Assembly: GCA_009809945.1 (NCBI GenBank) | Contig: WTPW01000358.1 | Coordinates: forward strand, 323,182 to 387,181 | Source: Gigaspora margarita | Lineage: Eukaryota > Glomeromycota > Glomeromycetes > Diversisporales > Gigasporaceae | Direction of reading: 5' to 3' | Length of the DNA: 64,000 nucleotides | In this document: positions 1-11,072 of the stretch, in pieces | How positions within the stretch are numbered: the stretch's first letter is position 1 | Layout of the letters: each line of letters starts with the position of its first letter | The notes under the pieces: generated by a model | Seen by the model: the letters and a program-made list of their open reading frames with translations, nothing else | The model's database searches: none | What the model was told of the DNA's origin: nothing | Program-made: the position numbers and the translations under genes

Positions 1-135
1 TAATAAGGTCCTTGCACTGCTACTGCAGCCGCGGAGCCTAACTGTTCACTAATAAAGGTCACTGCACTGCCACTGTAGTCGTGGGGCCCAAAAATTGCTA
101 CTGATGGTCCTTNCACTGCCATGCGACCATGAAAC
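1..135. repeat. Degenerate ~50-bp tandem repeat
   Basis: Three successive copies of a unit reading roughly AATAAGGTCCTTGCACTGC, then ACTGCAGCCG and a G/C-rich end, can be aligned at about 1, 51 and 103. The last is shorter and contains one N. It may continue upstream of the window. The tract is more GC-rich than its surroundings. No open frame of note crosses it. Confidence 0.5.
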
Positions 136-848
136 ACAAAAAAAAAGACCCCGACTACAATATATACTGTAGCTGTGGCTGATAGTACTAATACTTGCAA
201 GCCACTTATAATAGGGTGGGTGGGAGGGAGATAGAGCCAGCCTTTACTAAGGCGAGCGATAGCAAAACCAAAGATAACTTCTTCAATTCCGAACAACAAT
301 TCTTTATAAACTTCATTCCTTAACNCCGCATGCTAACAGCCACCAATTCGTATACTTAGCCCTATCCTATTTACCAATATCATACGCTATTTCAACACAA
401 ACAACAAACAAAACCCTGCCCTTAAACAAGAAGCCTCAACCAAGCACTAAACAAACAATAGATGACAAAAAATTACATGATTTGCAATAAATCAGCTGAT
501 CTCGCAATAATGACCGCTCTGTCACTTCGTTGACGAGCTTATCAAAAACATAGCTTTTAATGTTTTTGCACATGATACACCTTATAGTATGATATATTTT
601 TTTTTATCTATTGCGAAGCAATTGTTTTAGTTCTTGCTCTTGCGTTTGCATTTGTTCTTGCATTTGCACTTGATCTTAAACTTGGGACCATTATACAAAA
701 TGCTTTCCAATTCGTGAAACATTTGATTGACTTTTTTTAGCTATTTTTTCGCTCAAAACAGTTTGTAGGCAATCAAAGAAAAGAAGCAAATTTGGAAAAT
801 TCATGTTTCATGATTTTAAGAGAGTTGTTTAAGGTGTTAAAAAAACAT
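136..848. other. Unassigned sequence
   Basis: No gene, repeat boundary or structured element recognised. The only notable feature is a short degenerate run of TTGCNNTTGC-type words near 640-675 (low complexity). Confidence 0.4.
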
Positions 849-994
849 TGATATAAGCCTTATTTTGGTGTGATCACGTTAGAATACTTGATTACCAGTG
901 GAATAGATGGACATCAGTGCTCTGATATAAGCCTTATTTTGGCGTGACCACGTTAGAATATTTGATTGGTCAGTGGAACAGAGCGACATTTGTG
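849..994. repeat. 74-bp tandem duplication
   Basis: Two head-to-tail copies begin with TGATATAAGCCTTATTTTGG at 849 and 923. They share GTGAYCACGTTAGAATAYTTG and end in CAGTGGAAYAGA..GACAT. A handful of substitutions separate them, so the duplication is moderately old. No coding role is visible. Confidence 0.8.
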
Positions 995-1213
995 TTTTAA
1001 TTTTCACAGTTCGATCATAGTGGTATCAATTCTGTAAAATCACGAGGAAACTTAAGTTCGACTAGGTTGCACAATTATTTGGGACAAAGCCACATTGTTG
1101 CAGACGTTTGTGTTTTAATTATATAGATAGATTCCCAAACAACATGTTTAATTAGTTATACTAAAATAGTAATTTTTATGTGGCTGAGTGGCTTAGAGGC
1201 AAGAAAACTGGGA

Positions 1214-1335
1214 CCACCGCAATAACGCGACAAATACAACGTTAACGTGGTAATAATCACGAAAACGTTGCAATTGTCACGATAACGTGGTAAATACCGC
1301 GAATACGTTGCAAATACCACGATAACGCGATAATG
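1214..1335. repeat. 20-bp minisatellite (CACGATAACGTGGTAAATAC type)
   Basis: Six consecutive ~20-bp units such as CACGATAACGTGGTAAATAC, CGCGAATACGTTGCAAATAC and CACGATAACGCGATAATGAT. Each unit holds two 'aacg' cores and is rich in CpG. An open minus-strand frame over this tract is a by-product of the repeat. Just upstream, 1182-1200 resembles a tRNA A box (GGCTGAGTGGCTTAGAGGC), but no B box follows. Confidence 0.75.
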
Positions 1336-2944
1336 ATCCAAAATATATATAAACCCTTCGAATTCAATAAAGTTCAAAATAAATTTCATGTCCATTTTCA
1401 AATTGATACCATTGAATAAAATAAATACTTGTCTTTTGAATTCGACTTTAACATTAATAAACCTTTCGTAACTCAATTCGACGGATTGAATTGACTTGTA
1501 ACCTCGAAAGCGGTTTTATTAAGACTCGAATTCTGTGTAACGAGACCCGATTAATCTTTCGAAACTATACACGTGACTCCTACCGGCTTACGATTGACCT
1601 ATAGTAAAAGTCTCTTAGTTGAAATACATATTATAAACGTTGTCTCTTTTAGATACTACTTCCTTTGNTAGTAACTTTAGAACTTACTTTACCCTCTAAA
1701 TTAAACTCCTGCACCTGCGGGAAATTCTTGAACTTATGTATATTGATGTCACCTGACCAAAACCCGTTTTGATATCACCTTACCTAAACCCCGTGATACC
1801 CATTTTGATCTCACCTTCTACGTAATATCTTATTATTAATTTTAATTGATATCAATTTTATCGATACCTTCGATATTAGCATAACCAGCATCTGCGTCGG
1901 TATTTTATCGTGGTGATTTAGTGATAGATCATCCCTTTGGCCTCCACTGATCGTATATTCGACTTTAATAAAACCCATTGATACTCATTTATATTTCTCT
2001 CCCCGTACACGGTTGGAGTGTAAATTGGCACTATTGTCTATATTGTTTTATCGCTCTCCCAAATCAACCGTTACAATAGTAGAGCATGATCTAAACGCAT
2101 GCTTATAGTAGCATATATCTCGCGTGCACGTGTATAGTAATTTAAATACCCTTGTGTATGATGATACGTTTGAATTAAGAAAAAACGAGAAACCGTACAA
2201 TAGGAAAAAAAACTATCAAACAAGCGCGCGTATATATAAGGTCACGCAAAGTTGATTTTTCGTTTTTCATTGCATGGGATCTGAAAACATGGGTCGATCG
2301 GTCGTTTTTTTTTTTTTTTAATTTGCTGTAAATTAATAAAATAATGTTCACGCAAAGGTTATGCGAGGTTAATTTTTCATTTCGCACAACAATGAATCAA
2401 AAAATTGTGTCAGCAATCCTATTTTCTCCGTCAGCCCTATCAGACAATTACGGGAAATTAAGGTCCCCATCTGGTGACACGGATGAGAATAGCGAAAAAA
2501 ATAAATGTCAAAAATCGAATAATTGGCACAATTGGAATCTAAAAAAAAAAAAAAAAAATGAAAATTGAAAAAATTAGTCGGTGGGTGATATGTTATTAGG
2601 TTAACGTCAATATTTAAGCTCTGGCATGATGGGGGGGGAGATATTAAACAAACACACCCCAAGAATATTTGGTCAAATCTCATTGGTCAACATGAATCAC
2701 ATGATTAACTAGGCTTATACTGCGTTGTGACTGGCTTGTTTAATTTTCGGCGGCAGTTAAGCAAAGGGGGATGACGTTACTTAAAAATTGACTAAAAACG
2801 ACCTATGCTTTACAAACTTGCACAAAGCATTTTTGCAGTTACGTTATTGCAGGATTTTGTAAAAAAATACATATATAAATAAAAATTAAAAAATAAAAAA
2901 AAATTAAAAAAAGATAAAAAAGTATTAAAAAATAGTAAAAAAAG
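1336..2944. other. Unassigned sequence
   Basis: No gene or bounded element recognised. Short open frames between 2175 and 2683 overlap one another on both strands across homopolymer runs (T15 near 2306, A16 near 2541) and have no recognisable domain. A short sequence, TCACGCAAAG...TTTTTC, occurs twice (about 2242 and 2348). Confidence 0.4.
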
Positions 2945-3140
2945 AACAATTAATTTGGGTTCAAGTGAACCAAATTCAGGGTTATTTGAACGCAATTCAG
3001 GCTCATTTGAACCCAATTGGGTTCATTTGAACCAGATTGGTTCATTTGAACCCAAGCCGGATTCATTTGAACCAATTCGGGTTCATTTAAATCCAAGCTA
3101 GGTTTATTTGAGTCTTTATTTAAATTTAAACCCAAGCCAA
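2945..3140. repeat. ~21-bp minisatellite (GGGTTCATTTGAACC type)
   Basis: About nine imperfect units of 20-22 bp containing the palindromic core GGTTCATTTGAACC. On the minus strand the units can be read as a short peptide repeat (around SNEP/VQMN), which explains the open frames here. There is no domain outside the repeat, so I treat it as non-coding. Confidence 0.8.
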
Positions 3141-3159
3141 TGCACGGAATAAAATTTGA

Positions 3160-3243
3160 AATCTCACTTCCGGGTACTTAGGCCTAAGAGTCAAAAAAAT
3201 CAGAACCCCCATTCACGGGACAACGCCCGGGTCTGAGAGCTAG
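3160..3243 (+). mobile_element. Possible Helitron 3' terminus
   Basis: The sequence ends in a short GC hairpin (CGGG ACAACG CCCG, 3216-3229) followed 10 nt later by CTAG at 3240-3243 and then T. This is the order expected for Helitron 3' ends (hairpin, ~10 nt, CTRR, T). The hairpin stem is only 4 bp. A 5' TC end was not located and no Rep/helicase coding sequence is present. Confidence 0.4.
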
Positions 3244-3425
3244 TTTTTTATTTTTAGTTATCCAATTCATCAGATTATTATCATGCCTCTGAAAATTTCC
3301 GCTGATCTAAACAATCCTGAAATGTTCCGACATCCCTTCATCCATTTTCCGATCTTAATGCCTACTAATTTATGATAATCAATTTCGATTGTTTCAAACT
3401 ACTGTATATTCATTAAATATCATTC

Positions 3426-3513
3426 ATTATTATACTAGTTTTAAAAGAATTGGGTAACAAAATAAAATAAACATTATTATACTTGTTTTAAAAGAATTGG
3501 GTAAAAAATAAAA
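3426..3513. repeat. ~44-bp tandem duplication
   Basis: Two near-identical copies of ATTATTATACTNGTTTTAAAAGAATTGGGTAA plus an A-rich end lie head to tail. Non-coding. Confidence 0.75.
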
Positions 3514-3718
3514 TAAGATTTGGGGTTTTTGAAAATTTGGGTCAGCGGTAATGCAAAACAAAAATTTACTTTGTGTGGCCTAAAAAAATGCGATGATAAT
3601 CGATATCATAGTAAAAATAAGAAGTTTTGACACTATATCGGTGACCTGATATAAATTTGTATGCCTCTTTGACAGGTATATTAGAAAGGTCTGACTTAAT
3701 TTATATTTGCAAAATTAT

Positions 3719-4219
3719 TGTCACGGGCTAAAAGTAACCTTCGGAATTAGGCGCAGTAAACCCGTGATCGAAGAAACAAGAAACCTAAAGAAAGAAATCA
3801 AGAATTAATCAATTAAAAATAGTTAACGATATTATTAAACATAGCCATCGTTATGTAATCGTATAATACTTATCGTCATAAGTCCCTTTAGTTATAGTGA
3901 TTGTAACGTGATTCGAGATCAATGATCCTACCGTGATCCTCTCGTGATGAAAGATCGATTTGTCTCTAAACCCCTTTAATTCATTACTCTTGTAAAAGTT
4001 ATAAAAGCACTGTAGTTTCCTCTCTTATAATCTTATCCTACGGGATTATAATAGATATCACATAATATAGTCTCATACTTTCCTATAATAAATCTATTAA
4101 TGAATCTCTCAAGAGATTGCTAAATCACCAACGTCATGCCTCTGGCGAGATGCCTTATCATATTGTTTTTATAAACTTTTATCCTATAATTAATTAAACG
4201 TACAATTCTCCCCGTAACA
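3719..4219 (+). mobile_element. Solo LTR (501 bp), TSD TTAT
   Basis: Starts TGTCACGGGC and ends CCCCGTAACA, so the termini are an imperfect inverted repeat with the canonical TG...CA. Identical TTAT tetranucleotides flank it (3715-3718 and 4220-4223). A TATA-like TTATAAAAG lies near 4000. There is no internal coding sequence and no second LTR nearby, as expected after LTR-LTR recombination. It shares its termini with the LTR at 8925. The orientation is assigned from the TATA box and is tentative. Confidence 0.75.
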
Positions 4220-4223
4220 TTAT

Positions 4224-5100
4224 ATAAAACAATAAAGAGTTTATATTTTTTTATATAAAATTTAGAGTCAATACTAAAAATTTTTGGTTAATACAACTTT
4301 GTATCAAATAATGCTCCTAAGTCCAGTTTAAATCTATACTTTATTATATTTGTTATATTGAAATGTGGACGAGAACTTTTTTCGTCAACTTTATTGAATT
4401 CGAAGAACTTATATACATTTTTAATTTTGGTACATATACACAAGTATTTTTGTGTTTTGCCAATCTTTAAATGTTCTACAAAATGTTGGTTAATTCACAT
4501 AATCTTTGAGATGCAAGTTTGGTACAATCACACATGCATGAAATTTTTTGTGTATACATGGAAATTTCTATGTATAGTATTCATGGTCAAAATGAAATTA
4601 AAAAAAAAATTATTATTTACAAATTCGAAATTTTAATTCGTCACAATAGTCCATCTGCTTATCCGTTATCTGTTAACAACTTGTTTATCTACTACCCGTA
4701 CCATGCAATAATTATTATCCATTTTAAATAAATTAAACGAGACAACAAAGTCGACTGCATGGACATCTTCTAGTTTATTTTTTTTAAAAAAATAATAATA
4801 AGCAAATTAAAAATTTTTTAAAATCATAAAAATTTTGAACTGTTAACAAATAAATATTGCTGAATAGAAATAGGAACTGCGCAGCAAAACAATATTATTG
4901 AATAGAAAAATAGGTAGATTTTTTTGAAGTAAATTTTCTTATATCTATTTCTAAAAAAAATATGATATTTAAAGCCTAACATTCTCCATATCTTCCACAT
5001 AATAAATAATAGTTAAAAAATTCAAACTTTTTATATGTTATAAAATTTGTTTGCTTCTAAGAGTTGTGTTGACTGATTGTAAATAAAATATAAATTAAAA
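4224..5100. other. AT-rich unassigned sequence
   Basis: No gene recognised. Two overlapping open frames near 4358-4731 have hydrophobic, low-complexity translations and no domain. They look like chance frames. Confidence 0.4.
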
Positions 5101-6550
5101 GTTATAAATAATTATTTGTAAGACTGCAATTAATACTTACGAGCTAATAATTTAACAAGAATATGTTAAAAATTAAAAATATCAATAATAATATGATAGA
5201 ATAATAAACTAAATTTATATTTACCAACTAATTATTCGATAAAAAAAGTTACTAAATATATGTAGTTAAGTTATAAAGCTATTAATTAAAAATTATTAAA
5301 TGATAAATTTAACTTATGTGCTAATAAATTAATAAAGAAAATATCAGTATAAAATTTACAATAAATTTATAATAAAAAAAAAATAAATTTATACATACTC
5401 GCTAATAAATTAAATAAATTAACAAAGGATTATTAATCAAAATTGCCAAGTAACATTATAAATATAATTAAATTTTACTTACAGGCTAATAGAAAAATAA
5501 CACAATATGTTAAAAAATTATTAAATATTATCTTCAATAAATAATGAAACAAAATTACATTTACCATCTAATTTTTTTAAAAAAAACATTGAAAGTGTAT
5601 AGTTAGATTATAAATTCTACAGATTAGAAATTGTTAAATAGGAACTTATAATAAAAAAAATTTACTCACTGCCTAATAATTTGATAAAAAATTATAAAAA
5701 TTATAAAAACTATAATTTACAATAACTTTATAAACTATAATAAACAATTATTTTACTTACTTGCTAATAGGTTATAATATAAATAATTATATATTTTTAA
5801 TTATAAAAAGTTAATATAAATTCGCTAATAATTTTATAAAATCGTTAAGTTTATAATAGTTACCATCTAATAGTTTGACAATAAATATGTTAAAAAATAA
5901 ATAATTAAATTATTAAAAATAAACTTAAAGATTAATATAGTCAATTATTGATAATGAATATTCATATAATGTCGATAACCAATAGATAAAATTACATGAT
6001 TCTGATTTAGTCTATAATGGTTTGCTAAGCTTATTCTATTATATCGATCTTGCCATATAACAGAATATTTTGCCCAGCCAATATTTTCAATATATAGTTG
6101 ATAACAACATTTTAAAATAATAAAAAGAAGTTTATGCTTACGAACTAATTATTTAATAGAAAAATATATTAATTGGATTATAATTTAAATTATAAATTCA
6201 ATAAAGTTTATGCTTACGAACTATTGTTTCAAATGAAAAAAATGTAAGTGTGTAATTAGGTTATAAAAAGTGTAATTTAACTATCAAATAATAGTATAGA
6301 TGATATTATTTTAATTTTTATAGTTATATAAATAATAATACTATACAGCCAAAGGCTGAGTATATTATCTATACTATAAATACAGTAAACTAATATACTT
6401 ACATGCTAAAAAATTAATAAATAAGTATTGCATCGAATAGTTATAAAATATAATGTCAAATTATAAATGATAATTGATACTAACCATCTAATAATTTAAA
6501 AAAGGAATACATTAAAATATATATTTGATTAAAAATGTATCTTAGATAAT
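5100..6550. repeat. Decayed tandem array, ~80-110-bp period
   Basis: A word of the form TTAC(T)TACNNGCTAATAA.TTAATAAA, or its variant TTTACCATCTAATNNTTT, recurs at about 5140, 5225, 5320, 5400, 5485, 5560, 5670, 5763, 5823, 5865, 6140, 6205, 6400 and 6483. Spacing is mostly 80-110 bp, separated by AT-rich filler. The spacing is too irregular for a young satellite, and the copies are strongly diverged. Confidence 0.55.
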
Positions 6551-6595
6551 AATATGCAATACTTTTAAAGATTATTACGCTTAGACTTACTCGCT

Positions 6596-6715
6596 ATGTA
6601 GCACAGGTGAAATTGCATCAAATTAAATGTGGCACAGGTGAAAGTGCATCAAATTATATGTGACACAGGTGAACTTGCATCAAATTATATGTGGCGCAGG
6701 TGAAATGCATAGCAG
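6596..6715. repeat. ~32-bp tandem repeat, four units
   Basis: Four copies of GTGGCACAGGTGAAANTGCA followed by TCAAATTATAT; the last copy is truncated. Non-coding. Confidence 0.85.
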
Positions 6716-6780
6716 ATAAAAAATTGATTATTTGTATTAGTGTTGCATTGTGGGCAAAAATGATGTATACAGTATATTTA

Positions 6781-7090
6781 GGGATGCAGGGGAATTACGT
6801 TTTACTTATTTACGCGGGTGCTACAAACCAAAAAGAAAATCCGATTTTGTAAATAAACTAAGTGCGTGAGATAAAATGTTGGGGTTAGAGCCTTAACGTT
6901 AGAGGCCATAGAAACAGATTAATGCTTGTTTATGTAAAATTTCATTCCCGACATTTTTAATTGCTTTTTTCTCCTTTCGTACGTGTTCGGACTGATCCTG
7001 AATAGTTAAAATTTGCCTTTGATTGGATATTTCCTCTTCAAGTGTTTGTATTTCCCGCGCAAATAAATGGATGCGGAAAATTATTTCCAC
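6781..7090. repeat. Dispersed repeat, copy 1 (paired with 7990-8330)
   Basis: A stretch of about 310 bp that realigns with 7990-8330: TACTTATTT.CG.GGG, CTCCGATTTT, GTTAGAG, TGATGCTT, CGTCATTTTTAATT, CGTGTTCG, CTGATCC.GAATAGT and ATTTCCTCT appear in the same order in both. This copy lies outside the hAT-like element and the other lies inside it. An open minus-strand frame over this copy has no domain. Confidence 0.7.
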
Positions 7091-7243
7091 AATTGAAAAA
7101 ATGATTCCCAATTGTGAAATGATTCCACAACGATATGGAATTGATCGTTAACAATTTTGCAATTCACAATTACATAAGTGTGGAATTGTCGCATTAATGA
7201 TCATTGATATTTTTAGGGGTACGTTTAATATATTGATCTACAT

Positions 7244-8581
7244 CAGTGATGGCAAATGACCTCAAATGACCAATGACCGGTCATTGGGTCATTTCAAGAA
7301 TGAAATGACTTATTGGGTCATTTGAGTTTAATTGGTGGAAATAACAATTAATTAAACCTTGATTAAATTATGGTCAACAATAATTCAAAATATTAAATAT
7401 TTAATACTCACGCTAAGAGTTGATCAATTTATAATTTTTTAAGTCCATTTACTCCAGTTCTCGCAAGTAATATTTACCTTTAAACAAAAGCCGGGTTGTC
7501 CTGAGCTAAATTATCGTGATTGATTTTTGAAACTCCGTGATCACGTAACATCGTTAAGAATCTTAACCATCGATTCTAATCCCATGACCTCATATTAGAG
7601 CCTCGTGACATAATTTAGAGCTCTATTCGACCTAATTACTCGGACCAAGTCTATCCCACACCTCAATCGAACCCTTACCATTATTAGAGTAGTTTAGTTG
7701 ATTTTTGTTAGTCTTACTAGTGTATGGTTGCGATACTTACACAGAGGGTTCATTTTAACCTCTCACAACGTACATACATAATGAGGTTTATATACGTATC
7801 AAACTATGTCAGGTATTGTGCAAATATATAGCAAAGAAAGACAGAATAAGATTTTTAATTAATTAAATTAAATTAGTAAAAGTTTCCCGTTTGAAATCAA
7901 ATTCATTCGTTTATATACATTTGAATTTAATATATGACACGTTAACATGTTATCTAGCACATTAACGTGCTATCTAACACTACTAAGCCCAACATGTTGA
8001 CGCATTTGACTTATTTGCGTGGGTAATATAAACCAAAAAAAGGAGCTCCGATTTTAAGTGTGTAAGATAAAAATTTAGGGCCAGGATCTTAAGTTTAGAG
8101 ACTATAGGGTTAGAGTGATGCTTACTATATGTAAAAGTTTGTTCTCGTCATTTTTAATTCGTGCACCAAGATTGATTAAGTATTAGTTTTCGCTTTTTTC
8201 TTCTTTTGCGCGTGTTCGCATTCTTCGTCGGGCTGATCCGGAATAGTCAAATTTTGCACTCTCCGATTGGCTATTTCCTCTCCAGGGATATGTATTACCA
8301 GCGCAAGTATGTGGAATCCACGTTGACTTGCTATCTAGAATTTTATTCTTACCTCTTAACACGTATCGTACTAACACGTTAACGGGCATTATATGTCAAT
8401 CATCAAAGTGTACACGAATTTTGACTACCATATCACTACTAATAACCCAAATGACCTTCAAATGAGGTCGTTTGGTCACGAGTCATTTACAAATGACCCA
8501 AAATTCAAATGACCTATAATGACCGGTCATTTCAGGGTCATTTAAAAATTTTTCAAATGACCAGGTCATTTACCATCACTG
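7244..8581. mobile_element. Non-autonomous hAT-type element, 8-bp TSD
   Basis: Terminal inverted repeats begin CAGTGATGGYAAATGACC, the classic hAT pattern. They are flanked by a perfect 8-bp duplication ATCTACAT (7236-7243 and 8582-8589). Both ends carry clustered subterminal AAATGACC/GGTCATTT words, the usual arrangement for transposase binding. The 1338-bp interior holds no transposase frame (no RNase H-like fold or BED finger recognised), so it would need a helper. It encloses one copy of the 6781-7090 dispersed repeat. Confidence 0.88.
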
Positions 8582-8924
8582 ATCTACATACCACATAAAT
8601 TATATATTTGATATCTATATAAGCCGCTAACTATAATTATATCAAAAAAGTAACTCTAGCGCATCAAAAAAGTAGAACTAACGCACCTGGCTTTAACATT
8701 CTTCTAATTTTAGTAATTTCACGATTCCAAATCATGTAAATTGTGGCATTGCCAATTTTATAAATCATGCAGAAGTTACATTTTGATATTCTGTAAATAC
8801 TTGACTCAATTTTTACTCTTACGTAATGACGTTATGATTAAATGCAATAGATGTTAAATCATTATCATAAAAATACAGTATGTTAAGCTGATCATAAGAA
8901 TGTCCAAAACTTGCGTGAGGTTAA

Positions 8925-9274
8925 TGTCACGGGGTAAAAGTGGCATTTCCGAAACTTCAGCGAATTGCGCCTCAAGAAGGCTTAGATAGATACGTACGTA
9001 CGGGCTCGGATCAGCCTAAGATGGAAACCCAAGGTGGTTTATAAGGTTTAGGATAGTTAAGCCTCTCCTCTTTATCTCAATTAGTATTTTGAAATTTTTA
9101 AAGGACGTAACTTGAGTAAAGTTGGTTACGATACTTATGTTGGAGGAAGAATACTAACTTATGATAAATTCCCCCATTGACCTAATCACCATAGTGACGT
9201 CCTGACGAGTTGCTTCACTTGATTTTTCCTGTATTAATTCATCCTTGCCGAACCATATTAAGTCACCCGTAACA
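8925..9274 (+). mobile_element. Solo LTR (350 bp), TSD TTAA
   Basis: Begins TGTCACGGGGTAAAAGT and ends ACCCGTAACA, sharing both termini with the LTR at 3719-4219. Identical TTAA flanks lie at 8921-8924 and 9275-9278, again a 4-bp target duplication. It is shorter than the other copy by about 150 bp, so it is an internally deleted or a related subfamily member. No internal region remains. Confidence 0.75.
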
Positions 9275-9278
9275 TTAA

Positions 9279-9600
9279 CAAGACCTCAAAACTTTGTAGG
9301 AATTGAAGAATAGATGAGTTAAATTCCTTTTAATTTAGAGTTGAATCCCATTCTCGTTTTGAGCAAGAGTCAAAGTTAGCACTTCCTAATTCTGGATGTT
9401 ATGATACCTGCATATATAGTACTTCTACATTTTATAGTTTGTATTGTGGGTAGTTATCGATCAACGAAAATTTCCTCTCATTCATTATTTTTATATACTA
9501 CAAACATATTCGAATACTCTTCTGAGTTTGTTTCGTAAGTCAAGAGTCAACTTGAGTTTAATCATTAAGGTAATTAAACCCTTATTATCTTGGATATAAT
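9279..9600. other. Unassigned sequence
   Basis: No gene or repeat boundary seen between the solo LTR and the Sel1-like relic. It may include upstream sequence of that relic. Confidence 0.35.
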
Positions 9601-10557
9601 TATCAACATGGAATAGGGGGTTGAAAAAGATGAACATATGGTATTCATTTATAATCAAAAATTTGCAGAGGTGTGAAATTTAGTGGACTATTTAAAGCCA
9701 GAAATTATTATAATGGGGAGTTTCAGACTTTAGGTTCAAGTTTTTGATTTTGAATTAAACCTGTGACGTATTTGTTTCAAATTCAAAATCAATGATCTAT
9801 AACACCTATTTATTTTTTATTTGTAAGCTTATTTATATAATAATGAATTCTTTTACGATCGTACATTTCTTTCGATACTCTAACAAAAAAAGATTTTTTA
9901 TTATATCTCCGGATAACTCCTATTCTTTTTCTGATTTCGAAATTTAAAAGGGCATTTTGAACTCACATTTATTTTAAAATAAATTAACTCTGAAACCTCC
10001 TAATGAATGAATGAATTGGAGTTGAATATAATGTATTTATTTATTTTCAAAAATTCGCAGAGATGGGAGCACTAATAGAACACGTAGATTTGGATTTTTA
10101 TTATCACAAATGGAATTGAAAAGGATAAAAATAATGCATTAATTTATTATCAAAAAGCTGACTAATGATAGTATTTAAATTATTTATTTGGCGTCCGATT
10201 TCAGATAAAATTTTAAATTATATACTTTTTACATAACCATTTACTGGTAAAATAGAAGCTAATTTTATCATCGGCAACGCCTATTTAAGTTTTGATTTGG
10301 AATTTAAAGCAGAATATAGGATCTTTTAAATTCCCATTTATTTTCGAGATAAGTTAATTCTGAAACCCCATTTGTTTTCAACTTGTAGCCTTAAAGAATG
10401 TTATAAGAATGGAATTAGAATCAATGAAAGATTTAAAACAATCTTTTAAAAATTTAAGTGAAATTCACTTAACTGGGGATTTTGATGGAATAAAAAAATT
10501 AAATATTATTATCAAAATCGGTTGAACAAATAAGGATTTAAAAGAAGGGGTTTAATT
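9600..10557 (+). pseudogene. Decayed Sel1-like repeat gene
   Basis: Sel1-like (TPR-related) repeats are helical scaffold modules and occur in very large families in AM fungi. Four blocks in plus-strand frames match the repeat: GVEKDEHMVFIYNQKFAEV then a stop near 9620-9680; GVEYNVFIYFQKFAEMG near 10,020-10,070; NGIEKDKNNALIYYQKAD then a stop near 10,110-10,160; and CYKNGIRINE near 10,390. Between them are stops, frameshifts and A/T-rich spacers that themselves resemble each other (compare 9935-10,010 with 10,290-10,370), so exon-spacer modules seem to have duplicated in tandem. No start or complete frame survives. The end is bounded by the palindrome at 10,558. Confidence 0.7.
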
Positions 10558-11072
10558 GCCACAAATCGATAGTGTGATCATAGTGTAACGTGACGCAAAT
10601 CACCTATAATATAGGAATATTTTTGGCGACCTAAGGTAAACTTAGAAAAATTTTTTTCTTACTAAGTTAATAAGTCATGTCTACTAAGTGAAAATTGTAG
10701 AGCTCATTGAGACGAGTCTAATGGTAGTTAGATCATCGAAATCGGGCCAGTAGATGATGAGATATCTTCAAAAAACGATTGGTCGACTATATAAAATTTC
10801 GTGTAAACAAACCTATTGTTTACATATAGTCGGCCAATCGTTTTTCGAATGTATCTCATCATCTAATGGTCCGATTTCGATGATCTAACTACCATTAGAC
10901 TCGTCTCGATGTGCTCTACAATTTTCACTTAGTAGTCATGACTCATTGACTTAGTAAAAAAAAAGGTTTACTTTGGGTGGGCAAAAAAATTTCTACATTT
11001 TAGGATTTACATATCAACAAATAGTAAGGATCTGCGTCATGTTACACTATGATCACACTATCGATTTGTGGC
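10558..11072. mobile_element. 515-bp palindromic (foldback) element
   Basis: The two halves are inverted copies over nearly their whole length, with the centre near 10,815. Outer ends read GCCACAAATCGATAGTGTGA and its complement. The central stem contains GTAAACA...TGTTTAC. Arms of about 240-250 bp differ by scattered substitutions and small indels. There is no clear target-site duplication and no coding capacity. It marks the right edge of the CpG-richer part of the window. Confidence 0.88.

Noticed and set aside
1182..1215. tRNA gene (Leu/Ser-like A box GGCTGAGTGGCTTAGAGGC)
   Set aside because: No B box, no foldable acceptor or T arm; the sequence runs into the 20-bp minisatellite. At most a tRNA-like fragment.
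4358..4731. Two overlapping frames with hydrophobic translations
   Set aside because: AT-driven, low-complexity, no motif, mutually overlapping.
5100..6550. CRISPR-like regularly spaced repeat
   Set aside because: Eukaryotic context, irregular spacing, repeats diverged and spacers AT-rich filler.
4224..6590. Mitochondrial DNA insertion, suggested by extreme AT content
   Set aside because: No rRNA, tRNA or respiratory-chain motif; explained by a decayed tandem array.
8183..8389. 68-codon minus-strand frame
   Set aside because: Inside the hAT-like element and its captured repeat; no transposase or other motif.
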